DNA of 64,000 bases. Source: Herbaspirillum sp. AP02 (GTDB lineage: Bacteria; Pseudomonadota; Gammaproteobacteria; Burkholderiales; Burkholderiaceae_D). Under the pieces are notes generated by a model that saw only the letters and a list, made by a program, of their open reading frames with translations, had not been told where the DNA came from and made no database searches. Shown piece after piece: positions 50,928 through 60,989 of the stretch (position 1 is the stretch's first letter; each line of letters begins with the position of its first letter). The stretch is taken from NCBI RefSeq assembly GCF_015767275.1, contig NZ_JADWMY010000001.1, forward strand, positions 620,001 through 684,000, read 5' to 3'. The position numbers and the translations under genes are program-made.

Positions 50928-51932
50928 ATGGCCGAGCATTTTCTATCACAGGAAGAAGTCGATGCCCTCTTGAAGGGCGTGACGGGAGATGAAGACGAAG
51001 AAAAAGTCGTCGAAGAAGCTCCTGGTACGGTACGTACCTACAACCTGGCCACACAGGAACGCATCGTGCGCGGGCGCATGCCCACGCTCGAAATCATCAA
51101 CGAGCGTTTCGCCCGCCTGTTCCGCATCGGCTTGTTCAACTTCATCCACCGTACCGCCGAGATTTCGGTCGGTCCGGTGAAGGTGTCCAAGTACAGCGAG
51201 TTCATTCGCAACCTGGTGGTCCCGACCAACCTGAACCTGGTCCACATCAAGCCCTTCCGCGGTATCGGGCTGGTGGTGTTCGACCCGCAGTTCGTGTTCA
51301 TGCTGGTGGACAACATGTTCGGCGGGGATGGCCGCTTCCACACCCGCATCGAAGGTCGTGAATTCACGCCCACCGAGCAGCGCATCATCATGCGTGTGCT
51401 GGAAATCACCTTCGAGACGTACTCCAAGTCGTGGGAGCCGATCTATCCCATCGAATTCGAGTTCATCCGCTCGGAAATGAACACCCAGTTCGCCAACATC
51501 GCAACCCCCAACGAAGTGGTGGTCTCGACCACCTTCACCATTGAACTGGGACCGGTGTCGGGTGAAATCCATATCTGCACGCCCTACTCGATGATCGAGC
51601 CCGTGCGGGATCGCCTCACCAGCAGCATGCAGGGTGAGGCACTGGAAGTGGACAAGCGCTGGATCCGCCTGATGAAGCAGCAGATCCAGACCGCCGAGGT
51701 CGAACTGATCGTCAATTTTGGCACCGCCCGCGTCAACTTTACCGACCTCCTCCACATGCAGGTGGGTGACGTGATCCCGCTGCAGACCAACCAGACCGTC
51801 GAGGCGCAGGTTGATGGCGTGCCGGTGATGGAATGCAGCTATGGCCAGTTCAATGGTCAATACGCCTTGCGCGTGGAAAAACTGCTGTCCATCACCCATC
51901 AAGAAACACCGGAAAGCTTTCAAGGAGATTAG
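50928..51932 (+). CDS. fliM: Flagellar motor switch protein FliM
   Basis: 334 residues. N-terminal CheY-P-binding motif F-L-S-Q-E-E-V-D-A-L-L, the GGxGR-like segment M-F-G-G-D-G-R in the middle domain, and a C-terminal SpoA domain. It forms the C-ring with FliG and FliN. ATG 50928 is close behind fliL. Confidence 0.98.
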   Translation: MAEHFLSQEEVDALLKGVTGDEDEEKVVEEAPGTVRTYNLATQERIVRGRMPTLEIINERFARLFRIGLFNFIHRTAEISVGPVKVSKYSEFIRNLVVPTNLNLVHIKPFRGIGLVVFDPQFVFMLVDNMFGGDGRFHTRIEGREFTPTEQRIIMRVLEITFETYSKSWEPIYPIEFEFIRSEMNTQFANIATPNEVVVSTTFTIELGPVSGEIHICTPYSMIEPVRDRLTSSMQGEALEVDKRWIRLMKQQIQTAEVELIVNFGTARVNFTDLLHMQVGDVIPLQTNQTVEAQVDGVPVMECSYGQFNGQYALRVEKLLSITHQETPESFQGD

Positions 51933-51934
51933 TA

Positions 51935-52390
51935 ATGGCTGATGAGAACGTAGCAGGCGCAGGCGCGGCGGAAGACGATCCGTGGGGCGCGGCCATGGCC
52001 GAGCAGACCGAGGCCGAAGAAGCGCTGAAAAAAGGTCAGATGGAAGACGAGAAGGGCATCACGGCCGCACCGGCTGCTGCCACCGTCTTCAAGGATCTGA
52101 GTGCCCAGGACATCAAGACCAACACCCCCAACGATATCGACTTCATCCTCGATATTCCGGTGCAATTAACCGTGGAACTGGGTCGCACCAAGATCGCCAT
52201 CAAGAACCTCCTGCAACTGGCGCAGGGTTCGGTGGTGGAACTGGATGGCATGGCCGGCGAACCGATGGACGTACTGGTCAACGGTTGCCTGATCGCCCAG
52301 GGTGAAGTGGTGGTGGTGAACGACAAGTTCGGTATTCGCCTGACCGACATCATCACGCCCGCCGAACGCATCCGCAAGCTCAACCGCTAG
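51935..52390 (+). CDS. fliN: Flagellar motor switch protein FliN
   Basis: 151 residues from ATG 51935 (AAGGAG at 51922-51927), two bases after the fliM stop. A variable acidic N-terminus (D-D-P-W-G-A-A-M-A-E) is followed by the SpoA domain D-V-L-V-N-G-C-L-I-A-Q-G-E-V-V-V-V-N. The open frame reaches upstream to 51833 but overlaps fliM and is not family-like. Confidence 0.97.
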   Translation: MADENVAGAGAAEDDPWGAAMAEQTEAEEALKKGQMEDEKGITAAPAAATVFKDLSAQDIKTNTPNDIDFILDIPVQLTVELGRTKIAIKNLLQLAQGSVVELDGMAGEPMDVLVNGCLIAQGEVVVVNDKFGIRLTDIITPAERIRKLNR

Positions 52391-52409
52391 GCAGGATGGC
52401 TTGAGTTTG

Positions 52410-53045
52410 ATGAAACGCATTTCAGCTGCATTCCGCGTCCCGCCTGCAACACATGCGACGGGCAGACCGCATCAGCATCAGTATCGGGCGGGCCTCGTGT
52501 CCGCCCTGCTCTTTATTGGCGGCAGCCTGATCATCGGCGCCCAGGCCTGGGCCGACAACGCACCGGTGGCTGGTACAGCCGCTACCACCACCGCCACCAC
52601 AGCGAACGCAACCAGCGCCCCCCTCACAGCCGTGCCCGCCGTCACTGGCAGCGCCCTGCCCTCGTCCGGCGGCAGCATCTTCACGATGCTGTTCGGACTG
52701 GTGGCGGTACTGGCCGTCATGGCGGGCATCGCCTGGCTCCTGAAGCGCTTCGGACTGAGCCAGAACCTGAGTGGTCATGCCGCCGCCAAGGTGGTCGGTG
52801 GGGTATCGGTGGGCAGCCGTGAACGGGTGATGGTCATCGAAGTCGGCGAACAGTGGATCGTGGTCGGCGTGGCGCCGGGACGCGTGAACGCCCTGGCCAC
52901 CCTGCCGCGCCAGGAACTGACGGCGCAGCAGAGCAGCCAGACCGGGGCACCAGCCTTCGCCACCTGGCTCAAGCACACCATGGACAAACGTAATGGCGGC
53001 GCCGGCAACGGCAACCGCCCGGGTAATGATGGCAGCACAACCTAA
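52410..53045 (+). CDS. fliO: Flagellar biosynthesis protein FliO
   Basis: 211 residues from ATG 52410. N-terminal hydrophobic leader (about 26-45), an Ala/Thr-rich stretch, then a membrane helix ([11 protein letters not shown]) followed by the FliO domain ([16 protein letters not shown]). FliO is a scaffold for the FliP pore. The end overlaps fliP by 20 bases. Confidence 0.93.
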   Translation: MKRISAAFRVPPATHATGRPHQHQYRAGLVSALLFIGGSLIIGAQAWADNAPVAGTAATTTATTANATSAPLTAVPAVTGSALPSSGGSIFTMLFGLVAVLAVMAGIAWLLKRFGLSQNLSGHAAAKVVGGVSVGSRERVMVIEVGEQWIVVGVAPGRVNALATLPRQELTAQQSSQTGAPAFATWLKHTMDKRNGGAGNGNRPGNDGSTT

Positions 53046-53826
53046 GCCGCAAGGCCTCTTCCGTCTCCTGGCCGCTCATGCCGCCAGTCTGCTGCGCAGC
53101 CGCTACTGGTGGCTGGCACTGGCCTGTCTGCCGCTGGCAGCCTCGGCCCAGCAAGGCATCCCCGCATTGAACAGCATGCCCGCTCCGGGCGGTGGCACGA
53201 ACTATTCGCTGCCGATCCAGACCATGCTGCTGCTCACCTCGCTGTCGTTCATCCCGGCGGCGTTGCTGATGATGACCTGCTTCACCCGCATCGTGATCGT
53301 GCTGTCGCTGCTGCGCCAGGCCCTCGGTACGCAATCGACGCCGCCCACCCAGGTGTTGATCGGCTTGTCGCTGTTCCTGACCTTCTTCGTCATGAGCCCG
53401 GTATTCGACCGCATCTACACCGAGGCCTACCAGCCCTTCGCGGAAAACCGGATCCAGATGATGGAGGCACTCGACAAGGGTGCCGCGCCGCTCAAGGAAT
53501 TCATGCTCAAGCAGACCCGCCAGTCCGACCTGGCGCTGTACGTCAAGCTCTCGCGTGGCCCCGCCCTGCAAGGACCGGAAGACGTGCCGCTGCGCCTGCT
53601 GGTGCCAGCCTTCGTGACCAGCGAACTGAAGACGGCATTCCAGATCGGCTTTGCCATCTTCATCCCCTTCCTTATCATCGACATGGTGGTGGCCAGTATC
53701 CTGATGTCGATGGGCATGATGATGATGTCGCCAGCCATCGTCTCGCTGCCGTTCAAGCTGATGCTGTTCGTGCTGGTGGATGGATGGCAGTTGCTGATCG
53801 GGTCCCTGGCCCAGAGTTTCTATTAG
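53026..53826 (+). CDS. fliP: Flagellar export gate protein FliP
   Basis: 266 residues. Start at ATG 53026 or 53029, inside the end of fliO. A cleavable signal peptide (ends near A-S-A-Q) is typical for FliP. The core is [24 protein letters not shown], with M-G-M-M-M-M-S-P near the end. FliP5-FliQ4-FliR1 form the export pore. Confidence 0.96.
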   Translation: MMAAQPKPQGLFRLLAAHAASLLRSRYWWLALACLPLAASAQQGIPALNSMPAPGGGTNYSLPIQTMLLLTSLSFIPAALLMMTCFTRIVIVLSLLRQALGTQSTPPTQVLIGLSLFLTFFVMSPVFDRIYTEAYQPFAENRIQMMEALDKGAAPLKEFMLKQTRQSDLALYVKLSRGPALQGPEDVPLRLLVPAFVTSELKTAFQIGFAIFIPFLIIDMVVASILMSMGMMMMSPAIVSLPFKLMLFVLVDGWQLLIGSLAQSFY

Positions 53827-53845
53827 CCGCAGGCAAGGACCAACG

Positions 53846-54115
53846 ATGACTCCCGAAACCGTCATGACCATGGGCCGTCAGGCCATCGAGGTGACCCTCC
53901 TGATCGCCGCCCCGATGCTGCTCACGGCCCTGGTCATCGGCCTCCTGGTGAGCATCTTCCAGGCTGCTACCCAGATCAACGAACAGACCCTGGCCTTCAT
54001 TCCCAAGCTGGTGGGCGTGTTCCTGGCCATGATCATTGCCGGCCCTTGGATGTTGAGCGTCATCCTGGACTATATGCACAACATGCTCGCCGGCATTCCT
54101 GCCATGGTCCAGTAG
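53846..54115 (+). CDS. fliQ: Flagellar export gate protein FliQ
   Basis: 89 residues with two membrane helices. The conserved V-S-I-F-Q-A-A-T-Q-I-N-E-Q-T-L motif is complete. Lies 19 bases after fliP. Confidence 0.97.
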   Translation: MTPETVMTMGRQAIEVTLLIAAPMLLTALVIGLLVSIFQAATQINEQTLAFIPKLVGVFLAMIIAGPWMLSVILDYMHNMLAGIPAMVQ

Positions 54116-54160
54116 CGCGCTTGCCGGGCCACGTGTCCGGCGGCTCCTGACTCCTGACTC

Positions 54161-54964
54161 ATGCTCACCTTCTCCAGCCAGCAACTCTACGCCTGGGTCG
54201 CCATGTTCATCTGGCCGACCACCCGTATCCTCGGGCTGCTATCCATCGCACCGCCCTTCGGCAGTGCCAGCGTGCCGATGCTGGTGAAGGTCTTGCTGGG
54301 CATCGCCATCGGCGCGCTACTGGCGCCGGATGTGCCGGTGCCGCCGGCCATCGATCCGATGTCGATGACTGGCCTGCTGATCCTGCTGCAGCAGCTGCTC
54401 ATCGGCCTGTCCATGGGCCTTGCCATGCGGGTGGTGTTTGCCGCCGTCGAGGCCGCGGGCGAACTGACCAGTTCCACCATGGGCCTGTCCTTCGCCGCCT
54501 TCTTCGATCCCCAGAGTCAGGGCCGTACGGCCGTCATCAGCCAGGTGCTGTCGCTGTTGGCTACCATGGTCTTCCTCAGCCTGAACGGGCATCTGCTGTT
54601 GCTGCAGGTGATGGCCGAAAGCTTCCATACCCTACCCATCACGGGCCAGCCTATCACCACCGAGGGTTTCCACCAGCTCGTCCTGTGGGGTAGCAAGATA
54701 TTCAGCATGGGGGTGCAGTTGTCGTTGCCGCTGCTGATCGCGCTGCTGATCACCAACTTCGCACTGGGCATCCTGACCCGCGCGGCCCCCCAACTCAACC
54801 TGTTCGGGATCGGTTTTTCGATTACCATGCTGTCCGGCTTCATCCTCATCGCCTTTGCCCTGCCCTACATGCTAACTCCCCTGCAACGTTTTCTCTCGGA
54901 TGGCATCGAGATGGTGCGGCTGCTGGGCAGCGTGCCGCCGGTCAATGCGTTGCCCAGACCGTGA
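54161..54964 (+). CDS. fliR: Flagellar export gate protein FliR
   Basis: 267 residues, six or so hydrophobic helices. Typical parts are R-I-L-G-L-L-S-I-A-P-P-F-G near the start, A-G-E-L-T-S-S-T-M-G-L-S-F-A, and P-Q-L-N-L-F-G-I-G-F in the C-terminal half. Last gene of fliLMNOPQR. A GCAGGCGA/TCGCCTGC hairpin right after the stop (54965-55000) lacks a T-run. Confidence 0.96.
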   Translation: MLTFSSQQLYAWVAMFIWPTTRILGLLSIAPPFGSASVPMLVKVLLGIAIGALLAPDVPVPPAIDPMSMTGLLILLQQLLIGLSMGLAMRVVFAAVEAAGELTSSTMGLSFAAFFDPQSQGRTAVISQVLSLLATMVFLSLNGHLLLLQVMAESFHTLPITGQPITTEGFHQLVLWGSKIFSMGVQLSLPLLIALLITNFALGILTRAAPQLNLFGIGFSITMLSGFILIAFALPYMLTPLQRFLSDGIEMVRLLGSVPPVNALPRP

Positions 54965-55100
54965 GCAGGCGATGTTGGCTCCCGTGGGATTTTCGCCTGC
55001 GTGCGATGGCTCCACATTTACTTCTTCTGACGATCCGGCGACCAGCCTTGCTTCACACTGGCGGCTGCCCGGAACTGACCAAAGCGCGTCCATTTTTCGC

Positions 55101-56315
55101 ATGAATATTGCCACCCTTCGCCGTCCCAAGATCATCATCATCGGTCTCGCCATCCTGCTGGCGGGAGGCTACATCATTAATCGCATGCTCACGCCACCGC
55201 CGCCGCCCACGTACCTGAGCGCGACCGCTACCGTGACCGACATCCAGGACGTGGTACTGGCCAGCGGCACCGTCAAGGCCTACAAGCAGGTCAGTGTCGG
55301 TGCGCAGGTCTCGGGCCAGATCAAGTCGCTCAAGGTGGTGCTGGGCGAGCGCGTCAAGAAGGGGCAACTGGTGGCCGAGATCGATTCGCTGACCCAGGCC
55401 AATACCCTGGCCAGCAGCGAATTCTCGCTGCAGAGCCTGCAGGCGCAGTTGCGCTCCAAGGAGGCCTCCCTGAAACAGGCGCAACTGGCCTACGAGCGCC
55501 AGAAAATGATGCTGGCCGGCGACGCCAGCTCACGCGAGAACTTCGAGACCGCCGAAGCCACCCTCAACGCCACCCGTGCCGACATCGCCGGCCTGCAGGC
55601 ACAGATCAAGGACGGCGCGATCAAGGTCGATACCGCCCGCGTCAATCTGGGCTACACCCGCATCACCGCGCCCATCGACGGCCAGGTGGTGGCAGTGGTG
55701 GCGCAGGAAGGCCAGACCGTGAACGCCAACCAGTCCACGCCGACCATCATCAAGGTGGCGCGCATGGATACGGTGACCGTCAAGGCGCAAATCTCCGAAG
55801 CCGACGTGGTCCGTGTCAAGCCCGGCCTGCCGGTCTTCTTCACCATCCTGGGCGACCCCGACCATCGCTACCGCACCACCCTGCGTGCCATCGAACCGGC
55901 GCCGGATTCCATCCTGCAGGACGACACCTCCACCAGCAGTCTCAGCTCCAGCAGCACCAGTGCCAGCTCTACGGCGATCTACTACAACGGCCTGCTGGAT
56001 GTCCCCAATCCGGAAGGCAAGTTGCGCATCTCGATGACCACCCAGGTCAACATCGTGCTCTCCGAAGCGAAGAACGCCCTGGTCGTGCCTTCGACCGCGC
56101 TGGGCGAGAAGGATGCGCAGGGCAGCTATCTGGTGCGGGTGCTCGACGACCAGGGCCAGGCGCACGATCGGCGGGTCAAGATCGGCATCAATACCAATGC
56201 CCAGGTGCAGATCACCGAAGGTCTCAAGGCCGGTGAGCGTGTCGTGACCGGCACTGCCGTGGCCGGTGCCACTGACAGCAGCAGCGAGCGGCGCGGCCCA
56301 CCGCCGCGCATGTAA
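55101..56315 (+). CDS. macA: MacA-like periplasmic adaptor of tripartite efflux pump
   Basis: 404 residues from ATG 55101; the frame is open to 54900 but that part overlaps fliR and is not family-like. Membrane anchor at about 10-30, lipoyl-like halves ([11 protein letters not shown] and [10 protein letters not shown]), long alpha-hairpin (about 100-175), barrel and membrane-proximal domains. MacA proteins link the MacB ABC transporter to an outer-membrane channel. Directly followed by macB and a channel gene. A Ser-rich loop (about residues 275-290) is unusual. Confidence 0.9.
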   Translation: MNIATLRRPKIIIIGLAILLAGGYIINRMLTPPPPPTYLSATATVTDIQDVVLASGTVKAYKQVSVGAQVSGQIKSLKVVLGERVKKGQLVAEIDSLTQANTLASSEFSLQSLQAQLRSKEASLKQAQLAYERQKMMLAGDASSRENFETAEATLNATRADIAGLQAQIKDGAIKVDTARVNLGYTRITAPIDGQVVAVVAQEGQTVNANQSTPTIIKVARMDTVTVKAQISEADVVRVKPGLPVFFTILGDPDHRYRTTLRAIEPAPDSILQDDTSTSSLSSSSTSASSTAIYYNGLLDVPNPEGKLRISMTTQVNIVLSEAKNALVVPSTALGEKDAQGSYLVRVLDDQGQAHDRRVKIGINTNAQVQITEGLKAGERVVTGTAVAGATDSSSERRGPPPRM

Positions 56316-56322
56316 GGCCACC

Positions 56323-58326
56323 ATGACCACTGCCCTGCTGCAACTGCGCGGCCTGCGCCGCGATTTTCCGGCCGGTGACGACAGCATCACCGTGCTCAAC
56401 GACATCAACCTCGATATCGAGGCCGGTGAGCTGGTGGCCATCGTCGGCGCCTCCGGCTCGGGCAAGTCGACCCTGATGAACATCCTCGGCTGCCTGGACA
56501 AGCCCAGCGCCGGCAGCTACCTGGTGGCCGGGCGCGAAACCGGCAAGCTCGACGCCGACGAACTGGCGCAATTGCGGCGCGAGCATTTCGGCTTCATCTT
56601 CCAGCGCTACCACCTGCTCTCGGACCTGGACGCCACCTCCAACGTCGAGGTGCCCTCGGTCTATGCCGGCCAGGACCCGACGCAACGACGCCAGCGCGCC
56701 GCGCAACTGCTGGCCCGCCTGGGCCTGGCCGAACGTAGCCACCACAAGCCCGGGCAATTGTCGGGCGGCCAGCAGCAGCGGGTATCCATCGCCCGCGCGC
56801 TGATGAACGGCGGCGACGTCATCCTGGCCGACGAACCCACCGGCGCCCTGGACAGCCATAGCGGCCACGAGGTGATGAACATCCTCAAGGAGCTGCACGC
56901 GGAAGGCCACACCATCATCATCGTCACCCACGACATGCAGGTGGCCAGCAATGCCCAGCGCATCATCGAGATCAAGGATGGCGTGATCATCGCCGACCGC
57001 CGCAACATGCCCGCAGCCACCGATGCAGAGAGCGGCGTCAGTATCGACGCCAGCACCGAGCAAGGCAGCCACAAACCGCGCCGCCAGCGCAATGAGCGCC
57101 AGCAGCATGCTCGGGCCTGGCGCGCCACGCTGGACCGGCTCAACGAGGCGCTGCGCATGTCGCTGCTGGCCATGAATGCACACCGCCTGCGCAGCTTCCT
57201 GACCATGCTGGGCATCATCATCGGCATTGCCTCGGTGGTCTCGGTGGTGGCGCTGGGCAGCGGCTCGCGGGAGCAGATCCTGTCCGACATCAGTTCCATG
57301 GGGACCAATACCATCGACATCTTCCCCGGCACCGACTTCGGCGACATGAAGTCCGCTGCCATCCGCACCCTCACCCCCGCCGATGCCGCCGCCCTGGCCG
57401 AACAGAACTTCGTCGACAGCGTCACCCCGAGCGTGGCCGCGGCCTCCTCGGCGCGCTACGGCAACATCTCGGTCACCGCCACCATCAATGGCGTGGGCGA
57501 GCAGTATTTCCGGGTGCGCGGCCTGAAGATGGCGCAGGGCATGGTCTTCAATGACGAGAGCATCCGCCGCTATGCGCAGGAAGTGGTGATCGACGCCAAC
57601 ACCTACAAGAAGCTCTTCCCCAACGGTGGCAGTGCCCTGGGTGAAGTGATCTTCCTGGGCAGCGTCCCATGCCGGGTGATCGGCGTGACGCAAAAGCGCG
57701 AGAACGGTTTCGGCAACAACAGCGCCCTCAATGTCTGGGTTCCCTACACCACGGCGATGAGTCGCGTGATCGGTCAACGCTATCTCAGCGGCATCACCGT
57801 GCGGGTCAGCGACAACATTCCCAGCGCCGCTGCCGAAGAAGGCATCACGCGGCTGATGACCCTGCGTCACCGCATCAAGGACTTCTACATCTTCAATACC
57901 GACAGCATCCGCCAGACCATCGAGAAGGCCACCGCCACCCTGACCCTGCTGGTGTCGATGATCGCGCTGATCTCACTGGTGGTGGGCGGCATCGGCGTGA
58001 TGAACATCATGCTGGTGTCGGTCACCGAGCGCACCCGCGAGATCGGGGTGCGCATGGCAGTGGGCGCGCGCCAGAGCGACATCATGCAGCAGTTCCTGAT
58101 CGAGGCGGTACTGGTCTGCCTGGCCGGCGGGCTGCTGGGGGTGTTGCTGGCGCTATCCTTCGGCGCGATCTTCGCGCACTTCGTCAGCAGCTTCCGGATG
58201 ATCTATTCCACCGCCTCCATCGTCAGCGCCTTTGCCTGTTCCACCCTGATCGGCGTGGTGTTCGGCTTCCTCCCGGCCCGCAATGCGGCGCGCCTGAACC
58301 CGGTGGACGCCCTTGCACGCGAATGA
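56323..58326 (+). CDS. macB: MacB-like ABC transporter (ATPase-permease fusion)
   Basis: 667 residues from ATG 56323. N-terminal ATPase: Walker [10 protein letters not shown] (42-50), signature L-S-G-G-Q-Q-Q-R, Walker [12 protein letters not shown]. Then a membrane helix near 290, a large periplasmic domain and three C-terminal helices with [16 protein letters not shown]. MacB drives substrate from the periplasm (macrolides, lipopeptides, heat-stable toxin, or siderophores). Seven bases after macA. Confidence 0.94.
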   Translation: MTTALLQLRGLRRDFPAGDDSITVLNDINLDIEAGELVAIVGASGSGKSTLMNILGCLDKPSAGSYLVAGRETGKLDADELAQLRREHFGFIFQRYHLLSDLDATSNVEVPSVYAGQDPTQRRQRAAQLLARLGLAERSHHKPGQLSGGQQQRVSIARALMNGGDVILADEPTGALDSHSGHEVMNILKELHAEGHTIIIVTHDMQVASNAQRIIEIKDGVIIADRRNMPAATDAESGVSIDASTEQGSHKPRRQRNERQQHARAWRATLDRLNEALRMSLLAMNAHRLRSFLTMLGIIIGIASVVSVVALGSGSREQILSDISSMGTNTIDIFPGTDFGDMKSAAIRTLTPADAAALAEQNFVDSVTPSVAAASSARYGNISVTATINGVGEQYFRVRGLKMAQGMVFNDESIRRYAQEVVIDANTYKKLFPNGGSALGEVIFLGSVPCRVIGVTQKRENGFGNNSALNVWVPYTTAMSRVIGQRYLSGITVRVSDNIPSAAAEEGITRLMTLRHRIKDFYIFNTDSIRQTIEKATATLTLLVSMIALISLVVGGIGVMNIMLVSVTERTREIGVRMAVGARQSDIMQQFLIEAVLVCLAGGLLGVLLALSFGAIFAHFVSSFRMIYSTASIVSAFACSTLIGVVFGFLPARNAARLNPVDALARE

Positions 58327-58336
58327 TTCCATAGCC

Positions 58337-59743
58337 ATGTCCAAGCCTCTTCTCTCCCGTCTTCCCCTGCTGCTGGCACTGGCCCTGCTGGGCGGCTGCA
58401 GTTCCCTGACGCGCACACCCTACGCGCCGCCGGTGACCCAGGCGCCGCCGGCCTGGCAACAGGCGCCTGCGGCCGGCACGGTCGATGCCCAGCGCTGGTG
58501 GCAAGGTTTCGGCGACGCCGAACTGACGCGCCTGATCGATGAAGTCCTGCGCAAGAACAATAATCTGGCTGCCGCCACCATCAAGGTACGACGCGCCCAA
58601 CTGTTGGCCGGCCTGGCTGACGATGCCTTCGTCCCGGCGCTCGGCGGGCAGCTCGGCAGCAGCGCCAGCAAGCCCCTGAGCGGCAACAACCGCTCGACCA
58701 CGCGCCAAAGCCAGAATTCGATCACCCTGTCTTATGAAGTGGATCTCTGGGGCCGCCTGGGCGCCAACTATGACGCGGCCCGCTGGGAAGCCCTGGCGAC
58801 CGAGCAGGATCGCGCTTCCACCGCGCTGACCATGGTCGGCACCACCGCCAACCTCTACTGGACCGGCGCCTTCCTGAACCAGCGCATCCGCACCGCCGAG
58901 CAGAGCATCGATTACGCCCGCAAGACGCTGGAACTGGTCAACACGCAATACGGTGCCGGCGCCGTCTCTTCGCTGGAAGTGCTGACGGCGCAGCAGAACC
59001 TGCTGAGCCAGCAGTCCAGCTATACCGACCTGATACGGCAGCGGGTGGAAAACGACAACGCCCTGGCGATTCTTTTCGACAGCCCGCCGGACCAGGCCTT
59101 CACGCTACCGCCCAGCCTGCCTGAGCAGCCACTGCCAGCGCTTGAAGCCGGCCTGCCGGCCGACCTGCTAGGGCGCCGACCGGACCTGCGCGCGGCCGAG
59201 CTGCGCCTGCGCAGCGCGCTGGCCAATGTGGACCTCACACGACTGGGCTTCTATCCGCAATTGAACCTCACCGGCACGCTTGGCACCAGCAGTGACGCCC
59301 TGCTGCGTCTGGTACAGAATCCGATCGCTACGCTGGGCGCCCAACTGACCCTGCCCTTCCTGCAGCAGACGCAGATGAAGCTCAAGGTCGGCGTCTCGCA
59401 GGCCGACTATGACAGCGCCGTCACCAACTTCCGCCAGACCCTGTATTCGGCCTTCAGCGATGTCGAAAATGCCCTCGCGGCACGCCAGCAATATGCCAAC
59501 CAGCAGGCCCTGCTGGTACGTAACCTGGAAGTGGCACAGGCCGCCGAGCGACTGTTCGAACTGCGTTACCGCGCCGGTTCGGTCACCTTGCAGGCCTGGC
59601 TGGATCAGCAGGACAAACGACGTACCGCCGAGACCTCCCTGGCCCAGACCCGGCTGAACCAGCTCAAGAACCAGATGACGCTGTACCAGGCACTGGGCGG
59701 CGATGCCCGGGCGACTCCACCCGCCATGCCGGCAGCGCAGTAG
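58337..59743 (+). CDS. NodT-type outer-membrane efflux lipoprotein
   Basis: 468 residues from ATG 58337. A lipoprotein signal ends with L-G-G-C (cysteine near residue 22). Two TolC-family repeats follow (W-W-Q-G-F-G-D-A-E-L-T-R-L-I; L-L-G-R-R-P-D-L-R-A-A-E-L-R-L in the middle; coiled coils). It is the outer-membrane channel for the MacA-MacB pump. Overlap or close spacing with macB implies one operon. Confidence 0.92.
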   Translation: MSKPLLSRLPLLLALALLGGCSSLTRTPYAPPVTQAPPAWQQAPAAGTVDAQRWWQGFGDAELTRLIDEVLRKNNNLAAATIKVRRAQLLAGLADDAFVPALGGQLGSSASKPLSGNNRSTTRQSQNSITLSYEVDLWGRLGANYDAARWEALATEQDRASTALTMVGTTANLYWTGAFLNQRIRTAEQSIDYARKTLELVNTQYGAGAVSSLEVLTAQQNLLSQQSSYTDLIRQRVENDNALAILFDSPPDQAFTLPPSLPEQPLPALEAGLPADLLGRRPDLRAAELRLRSALANVDLTRLGFYPQLNLTGTLGTSSDALLRLVQNPIATLGAQLTLPFLQQTQMKLKVGVSQADYDSAVTNFRQTLYSAFSDVENALAARQQYANQQALLVRNLEVAQAAERLFELRYRAGSVTLQAWLDQQDKRRTAETSLAQTRLNQLKNQMTLYQALGGDARATPPAMPAAQ

Positions 59744-59763
59744 CAAGCGCACATCCAAAGCAA

Positions 59764-59793
59764 AAAGGCGAACCCGCGGGTTCGCCTTTCTTT
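59764..59793. terminator. Bidirectional terminator between nodT-like gene and flgL
   Basis: A perfect 26-bp palindrome AAAGGCGAACCCG (59764-59776) and its reverse complement (59777-59789), with T-rich sequence after and A-rich before. Confidence 0.92.
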
Positions 59794-59835
59794 TGTCTGG
59801 CGACCGCTGCCGAAAGCAGACGGTCGCGCCAGGAC

Positions 59836-60966
59836 TTACTTCAGATAGTTCAGCAGGGTCAGACCACTGGTGGTGACGAAGACCTTCTGCGCTGCCGACA
59901 GGTAGGTCTGCTTGAGCGTCAGGTCGCTGATCAATTCGCTGGTGTCGGACAGGTTGCGGCCCAGCAGGTTGTTGATGGTCTGGGTGTAGTTTTCCTTGTT
60001 GACCTCACCGGCCGCATCGAGGTTGTCCAGTTCGTTCTGGCGCGCGCCAATGGAGGCCTTGGCAGTCGACACGCCGCTGGAAATGGAATCGATCTGGGTA
60101 TTGAAGGCGGCCAGGTTGCGGTTCAGTGCGGCCTGGCTACCCGGTACCGGCGTACGGGCGGCCTCGGCGGCGTCCGCCTTGAGCTTGGCGGCGGCGGTGG
60201 CGGTGAATTGGGTCTGATACAGCGGATCGTCGGGCTTCATGCCATCCAGAGTGGCCTGGGCCGTCTTGTAGTCCTTGATTGGAAACTGCCCCGTAGTCGG
60301 ATATTCAAAGTTATCGGCCGCGATGTCATCGGCCTTGTTGGCCGCCTCGGTCACCGGCACCGACAGCGTATTGATCATGTTGGTCATGGTCTTGAAGATA
60401 TCCTGACCACCCCCCTGGAAGATCGCCTGACCGGAGGCGCTGATGTCCATCTGACGGGTCGAATCGACCTGCAGCGTCATGGCACCCTGGTCACCGTTGT
60501 AGGTCACGCCGCCGCTGCCATCAAGGGTGAACGGCTGGGTCGTGCTCTTGAAGCCGGCGAAGATGTAGTTGCCCTGCCCGTCCTGGGCATTGGCATAGCC
60601 CAACACTTCATTCAGGTTGCCCTTGATCTCGGTGGCCATGTTGCTGCGTTCGGCGTTGGAGTAGGAGGCATTGCCGGCTGCAATCACATTGGACTTCAGC
60701 TTGGTCAGCATGTTGGTCAGGCTGTCCAGGGTACCTTGCACGCTGGACAGGGCGCTGTTGGCATTCTGCCGATTGGTCTTGTACTGCTCGTTCAGGGCAG
60801 CCGTCTGGGTCATGTCCAGGGCGCGAGCGGCAGCCACCGGATCGTCCGACGGCAGCAAGACCTTTTGCTGCGCCGTTACCTGCTGCGACAGCTTCAGGAT
60901 CTGGCTCTGCATGGTGGTCAGATCGTTGTTGCTCGATTGATAGAGCATCTGGGTGCTAATACGCAT
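59836..60966 (-). CDS. flgL: Flagellar hook-associated protein FlgL (HAP3)
   Basis: 376 residues with the flagellin-like ends: M-R-I-S-T-Q-M-L-Y-Q-S at the start and Q-T-Y-L-S-A-Q-K-V-F at the C-terminus. It forms the second junction ring between hook and filament. 23 bases after flgK on the minus strand, an operon with it. Confidence 0.95.
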   Translation of the reverse strand: MRISTQMLYQSSNNDLTTMQSQILKLSQQVTAQQKVLLPSDDPVAAARALDMTQTAALNEQYKTNRQNANSALSSVQGTLDSLTNMLTKLKSNVIAAGNASYSNAERSNMATEIKGNLNEVLGYANAQDGQGNYIFAGFKSTTQPFTLDGSGGVTYNGDQGAMTLQVDSTRQMDISASGQAIFQGGGQDIFKTMTNMINTLSVPVTEAANKADDIAADNFEYPTTGQFPIKDYKTAQATLDGMKPDDPLYQTQFTATAAAKLKADAAEAARTPVPGSQAALNRNLAAFNTQIDSISSGVSTAKASIGARQNELDNLDAAGEVNKENYTQTINNLLGRNLSDTSELISDLTLKQTYLSAAQKVFVTTSGLTLLNYLK

Positions 60967-60989
60967 ATCGTCTTCCTCTATCTAACTGT

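Noticed and set aside
54965-55000. Hairpin after fliR as terminator
   Set aside because: 8-bp stem with a 20-base loop and no T-run.
56224-57870. 548-residue minus-strand frame opposite macB
   Set aside because: Antisense shadow; macB has Walker and signature motifs.
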